A DNA stretch of 64,000 nucleotides, taken from positions 8,883,501 through 8,947,500 of the forward strand of contig CALZFC010000006.1 in NCBI GenBank assembly GCA_945643635.1, given 5' to 3'. Position 1 is the first letter of the stretch. Each line of letters begins with the position of its first letter. Below, piece after piece: positions 59,157-64,000 of the stretch. The notes beneath the pieces are model-generated. The model was given only the letters and a program-made list of their open reading frames with translations, made no database searches and had not been told where the DNA came from. The DNA comes from Allodiplogaster sudhausi (lineage: Eukaryota; Nematoda; Chromadorea; Rhabditida; Diplogasteridae). The position numbers and the translations under genes are program-made.

Positions 59157-59549
59157 CTACACCGCTTTAGAGGGGCCGCCCGAAATGGAGGGTGCGTTTT
59201 CAATGTATGGGAACAGCTCCTGCTCCGATTTCCATCGATCTTCTGCTCTCATGATCTGTAGCGATGATTTTCCTGCTCTTGCTGCTGCTAAAGCTGCGCC
59301 TCCTTTCATCGAATGTCTTAACAGGGACGACCGTAATCCGTCCTTGTTCATCAGCTTCTTGATTTCGCTGGCTGCTGCTGTTGTTGAGATGTGCCTCTCT
59401 GGGTCGGTATGGTTTGAGAAAATAAATATAGCGTTAGAAGATGGCTTTTCCCTTCTCCAGGCTTGCCAAATTTCTTGTAAGAGGGGAGATTCCGTCAGGT
59501 TGATAAACGCCTTTCTACATTTCCAACAACAAAAATGAATTTTGGACAC
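59157..59549 (-). CDS. Hypothetical 130-aa protein with CxxC motif
   Basis: The single-exon frame starts MSKIHFCCWKCRKAFINLTE, with a CCWKC pair, and continues through an Ala/Arg/Lys-rich part to IENAPSISGGPSKAV and stop. Composition is protein-like, not repetitive. The opposite strand is also open for 130 codons (59146-59538), so the choice of strand is uncertain. No second Cys/His pair is seen to complete a zinc finger. It may be a gene, a diverged transposon fragment, or chance. Confidence 0.35.
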   Translation of the reverse strand: MSKIHFCCWKCRKAFINLTESPLLQEIWQAWRREKPSSNAIFIFSNHTDPERHISTTAAASEIKKLMNKDGLRSSLLRHSMKGGAALAAARAGKSSLQIMRAEDRWKSEQELFPYIENAPSISGGPSKAV

Positions 59550-59554
59550 GTGGT

Positions 59555-60000
59555 TTCCTAACGCATCTTCTCTTTAAATCGCTCAACTTTTTCATTTCCC
59601 TGATGTATTCGATTACCACGTTATGTAAATATAGTTAAGTAAAATAACCTTTCAGAAATCAACTATTTATTTAAACAAGTATTATTGAGTGCCCAATGAG
59701 TCATTTGAAATAATTGAGTCTTTCCTAGAGCAATAGTTATTCTCTATTTTCTATGTTTCTATGTTAGCATCGGATGTCGCTCTAAAACGCATTTCAAAGG
59801 GAATCTCTTCGAAAAAAAAAACCGGGGCAAATTCAAGCCAACAGACCAACCAGACTTTTATTTTCATTGAACAAGTCTTTACCATCGATAAATGCAACTT
59901 TATCTTCGTCCATTTGGTCTCGTTATATTTACAACTCAGCGCATAAACTTTTCATTTTATGGTACAACATAATTACTCCTACTTTCGCCTCGCCTCTTGG
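59555..60000. other. Intergenic, nothing recognised
   Basis: AT-rich spacer between the hypothetical ORF and the 3' end of the UNC-93-like gene. Confidence 0.45.
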
Positions 60001-60002
60001 CA

Positions 60003-61915
60003 TTATGCCAATTCTTGGAGTTTTGACTTCGTCGCGTCGGGAGGAGCGGCCTCCGCCTCGCCGCGTTCGATGCTTCTCGCGACGCGGACAAAGAGGAAGA
60101 CGCCGATGAAGCAGGTCGCTTGGATGATGAACAAGCAGTCGTAGGTGGAGAGGAGGGGCGAGATGAAGAAGAGGATGAAACTGGCCAGCGCCTGCACAAT
60201 ACTATCTTCTTTTTTTGAGGTTATTCCTTGATCATATGGCGGGAAATTCAAACAATATAAAAGATATTAATTTAAATTTCAAACCTGATGAAAGCGTCCC
60301 GCAGCGTAGACGTGCGCGCGACGCGAGGGACGCGCGAGGGCGCACGCGACAGTGCGTGTCGTGATGACGCAGACCTCGAGAGTGCCGAGCGCCCCCGCCA
60401 GGCACAGAACGAGGGGGATGCTGCGTACAAGTAACGGCTTCGTCTCTTTATATGCATTATGATGTAATTGAAAGGAGAAAAAAAAAATTAATTAAATCAA
60501 GCATTAATTTTTCTTTCCATTTATCTATGATTATTTTATTACTATCATAATTTTCATGTTGAAAAGTGATAGCTAAATATTGAAGATGAAAAATGGGAAA
60601 TATAAGTAATGAACCTAGGTTCAATGAGCAGCGATGCCTTGTCGGTGGGCGTTGAAGTCGACCACTCGGGCATCGAGAGCAGCAGAAGTGTGCTCACGCA
60701 TGTCTACGTGCAAATGGCAAGGTTCTTTCACAGTGTTATAAGACAAGGGCCAACGAAAGAATTCCGACAGACTTTTGCTAGAAGGTAAACTAGAGCAGAT
60801 AAAAAGAAGAAGTCGACGCTAACTTGAATGATGACAGTGATGAATGCGAGAGGTCGTAGGCCAAAGTTGGGTATCCGGCGACTGAGAGGGTCGATGACGA
60901 AGCCGGCTGAAGAAGAAGTAAATATGAAATTTTTTATCGATCACGAAAGTTAAATGCTTAAAGAGGACCACGCAAGTCGATAATGCTTGCTTGAAGATGA
61001 CAATGAATAAAGGATCCAGGTCTTCGCTCACAATCATTGCAACCGTACCTCCGTTGGATGTTTCTCAGAAACACACCGAATATGCTGCCACTGGCGATGG
61101 CTGCGGCGTAGAATGCGGCGAGGTAGGGCGTGGACTCGGTGAGAGTAGCCGTGAATTGGGTCGCCGTCGGGAAGATGCTCTGGCCGAGCGAGATGCACAT
61201 TCCTTTAGACAAAAGTCGGTGGTTGCTAATCAATAATCATGAATTTATCAACTTCATATTCAAAGAGATTTATTCAGTTAAAATAATATCTAATGGTGTA
61301 CATAATTTGACTTTGGCTGATGAGCCATGCGTCGACTCAAACTGACCTGCATAGAGAAACTGCGGCGTGAGAAGCAAGACGCGCGGGTCCACGAGCGTTG
61401 ACGCCATGTCGCCTAAAGTTAAATTTTAAAGTCAAATACAAGTCAACACATTTATTTAACCACAAACATTTATTTATTTTAAACATTTGGAAAAAAAAAG
61501 AATTGTTTACTGAAAGGTGGTTTTACCTGGCATCATCTCAATAAATTGGTAAACCTTTCGTTTACTTTGATCATTCTTGATTATGTAGAAAAATTTAATA
61601 AATTAGACGAAGTGAATAGTGAAAGCCCAACGCATGAGTCGAGGCACGTCCGCGACGCGACACGCGTCCGCGTCGCTTGACGCGTGCGACGCAGCAATGC
61701 TGCCATCAACGGAGCCACGCGGAAGGCAGACGAAGAGAAAGGTCGAGGTGGCGGCGAGGGAGGCGAACGAGCCGTAGAGGATTCTTGCAAACGATTTCGT
61801 TCATTTTGTTGGCTTGTTTTAATATAATATGCATTATTCTTGTATGCCAGCAAAGCGAGTAAATATCATTGGAAACATATTTTTCGACATGCAAAATAAT
61901 AAAGGCAATATAATA

Positions 61916-61946
<31 letters not shown>

Positions 61947-63023
61947 TTTTCAGCCTATGAATGTTTACCGTATCTGAAAGTCAGTGTAGTCGCGGTAGTT
62001 TGTGGATGGCTCGTACGCGCCGTCCGGCGTAGAGAAGAATGTAGTCGCCATGTAGATGCAGCCACCAATGAAGGTACTGAAAGCGCGAGGGGGGAGTAAC
62101 AGGAGATAATAAATGAGCCAGGAAGAGGACATATGAGGAAACATAAGGAAAAAGATTCACACAACCATGATTACGAACCTATGTACATACATATGTATTT
62201 ATGAATTGATTTTAAATATCAGCTACATATATGTATTGATGTATTGTTATGATTGATAAAATCATGACTGGACGTTCCAAGAGCATATTAATTACGGAAC
62301 AGTAACAAAACCACCTGGTCCGCTCACCTTATAGAAACTATCGCCCATTCATAGGCGCTATTTCTTTCCAGCGTTTTTCGGGTCGATATTTCCGTGAGGT
62401 AGTGATTGAGGCCAGCGTTGAACACTGAAAGATTCTTGGACAAATAAATTTTATTTGAAAGTTAGATTATTTGTTTTATATAAACACAAATAGAAGCGGG
62501 CATATTAACGGAATAAAAAATAAATAAAAACGAAAATCTCATAATTGTACGATGCACATGTCCACGTACTGGCATACATGAAACCCTGGAGCGCGCTCGC
62601 CGAGTAGAAGACAACGCGATTCAGAGCGAGGAAAGAGGCGGAGTAGAGAGCGAAGAAGATCGAAGAGACAGCCATCACTCGCTAGGACAGAAAGAAATCA
62701 CATTAACATGTATATATGAAATGGTGTGTCTAGAAAACCGTATGCCAATTATTAGTTGTTATTTGCTCGTGTGTGAACGGAAGCTCGCATAAAAAAAGTA
62801 ATGGAACAGTTATTTGCGAATTAATTTCGAACCGTTGAGCGCGCGAGCTTAATCGAGAGAGGCGATAACAAGTTGCCGAGCATGTAGAAGACGGCTTCGA
62901 TTGCTTGGCTGCAATCTTGCGCATCGTCATACAAACATTACTGACAACCGTGCCAGATTCTCAACACATACATATTTATTGTGCCTTTTTCTAAATACTT
63001 TTGTGTGAGTGTCTCCCTCTCTC

Positions 63024-63076
<53 letters not shown>

Positions 63077-63451
63077 GTCTTTTTCTCTCTCTTACCCGTA
63101 GTATCCAGTATGCGCGTCCATGCGTTCAGGCTCTCGTTTATGGACGGCGTGCAGTGCTGGCTCGGTGATAAAGCTAGCTGAAAATAAGGATATTAAGATA
63201 ACATCTCGAAAAGCAAATCATCACAAACTAATGATAAAAATCAATAAGTGAAAGTGACCAGACAAGTAACAAAAAAAGACACCTGTGTCATAGCCGACGA
63301 ACATGAGCATGTGGGTCAGGCCAAGCAGAACAACCACACAAATGTCACGCTGCTGGGGCGACTTGGAAGAAGACGAAGACGTCATAGAAAGTGACGTGGT
63401 AGACTTCATTCTGCTGCTTTTGAGAAGGCGAATCTTCAAGTATTTAAGCAT
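60003..63451 (-). CDS. UNC-93-like multispanning membrane protein
   Basis: Membrane protein of the UNC-93/MFS-related family, with about 11-12 membrane segments expected. Thirteen exons read in order. Exon 1 (from 63451, or from the internal Met near 63409) contains DICVVVLLGLTHMLMFVGYD. Exon 2 has SFITEPALHAVHKREPERMD followed by AHTGYYG, the strongly conserved UNC-93-like signature. Then come AVFYMLGNLLSPLSIKLARS, VMAVSSIFFALYSASFLALN, GLNHYLTEISTRKTLERNSA, TFIGGCIYMATTFFSTPDGA, ILYGSFASLAATSTFLFVCL, STLVDPRVLLLTPQFLY, GMCISLGQSIFPTATQF, GFVIDPLSRRIPNFG, STLLLLSMPEWS, SIPLVLCLAGALGTLEVC and FILFFISPLLSTYDCLFIIQ. It ends SKLQELA and stop. The transported substrate of nematode UNC-93-like proteins is not established; UNC-93 itself acts with a two-pore potassium channel in muscle. 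Confidence 0.92.
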
Positions 63452-63454
63452 TTA

Positions 63455-64000
63455 CATTAAAGAGAAGGAGCGCCTCGTTATTAATGATTTATTACACCAT
63501 TAAACGTACATATAAACGTCTAAATGATGGAACAAAATGAGAAAAAGTTGCATTGCATTGATCTAGAAGAAACACGTCAAAATAAACGCGCATTATATAT
63601 TGTGTCTGACTCTTCTGATTTGCTGTGAGTAAAGGAGCGAGAAGCATGACCAAACATTGATTACTTTTGTTTTGGAGGTCAATTTTTTTGCTTCGAAAGC
63701 AAAATGAATGTGAGTGGTATCAAAACAAGACAAAATACGAGAAAGATAAGAGGTGATAGGATCGTGACCATGACTTCTCAATTATGTAAATATGTTTCTT
63801 TTTAGTTTGACCGCTCTTATGTTTGAAAAATATTAAAAAAAGGGAAAGTTTGGGTACAAGTACGAATAAGAGTCGGGTGGAGCTCAAAAATGTGAGAAAG
63901 AAAAATATATTTTTTTAAACCTTAGGAACGCACATATCTATCTACATCACTGATGGAACCAAACGATTGAACTTCCGTCCAAGACGCTAGAAAACGGTCT
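63455..64000. other. Upstream region of UNC-93-like gene
   Basis: No coding sequence recognised. It may include the promoter. No specific element can be supported. Confidence 0.4.

Noticed and set aside
1..64000. tRNA or rRNA genes
   Set aside because: I saw no convincing cloverleaf box A/box B pair or rRNA sequence while reading; a tRNAscan-type search was not possible here.

Overview
The window looks like a chromosome segment of a nematode, most likely a rhabditid or related free-living worm. Genes are split by many short introns with the strong nematode acceptor TTTCAG. The recognisable families are ones expanded in worms: DEG/ENaC sodium channels, a Cys-loop anion channel, an UNC-93-like membrane protein and a DUF281/C6-like secreted protein. 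All calls come from reading the sequence by eye; no database search was run, and exon boundaries are approximate unless the phase is stated.

Layout. 1-3.67 kb (+): 3' part of a DEG/ENaC channel gene (copy A) with a TTAA-flanked transposon in one intron. About 4.1-6.1 kb: retroelement-like fragments between 96-bp direct repeats. 8.6-9.25 kb and 17.16-17.38 kb (+): signal peptide, Thr-rich and C6-domain exons of what was probably one secreted-protein gene, now separated by a PIF/Harbinger-like transposon. That transposon has a DDE transposase at 10.1-11.4 kb (+) and a Myb/SANT-like accessory gene at 12.16-16.36 kb (-). A 2.8-kb foldback element lies inside an intron of the accessory gene. 19.8-20.6 kb (+): decayed copy of four exons of the Cys-loop receptor. 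21.6-28.65 kb (-): DEG/ENaC copy B, read from TM1 to the C-terminus, with two transposons in its introns. 32.2-39.3 kb (-): a complete Cys-loop ligand-gated anion channel gene. 40.3-42.0 kb: a second large foldback. 42-49 kb and 53.3-59 kb: gene-poor, dominated by GA/CT tracts that switch strand. 49.26-53.11 kb: a Tc1-like foldback with an internally deleted hAT transposon nested in it, target duplications intact. 60.0-63.45 kb (-): a complete UNC-93-like multispanning membrane protein gene.

Two processes shaped the locus. The first is inverted duplication: DEG/ENaC copies A and B with their 3' flanks, the receptor exons, and a 0.7-kb block at 19 and 30 kb. The second is heavy intron-targeted transposition, with at least five TTAA-flanked elements plus hAT, Harbinger, Tc1-like and an unclassified element with tandem-repeat termini. 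Most single-frame ORFs of 60-190 residues in the GA/CT regions are low-complexity artefacts and are not annotated as genes.
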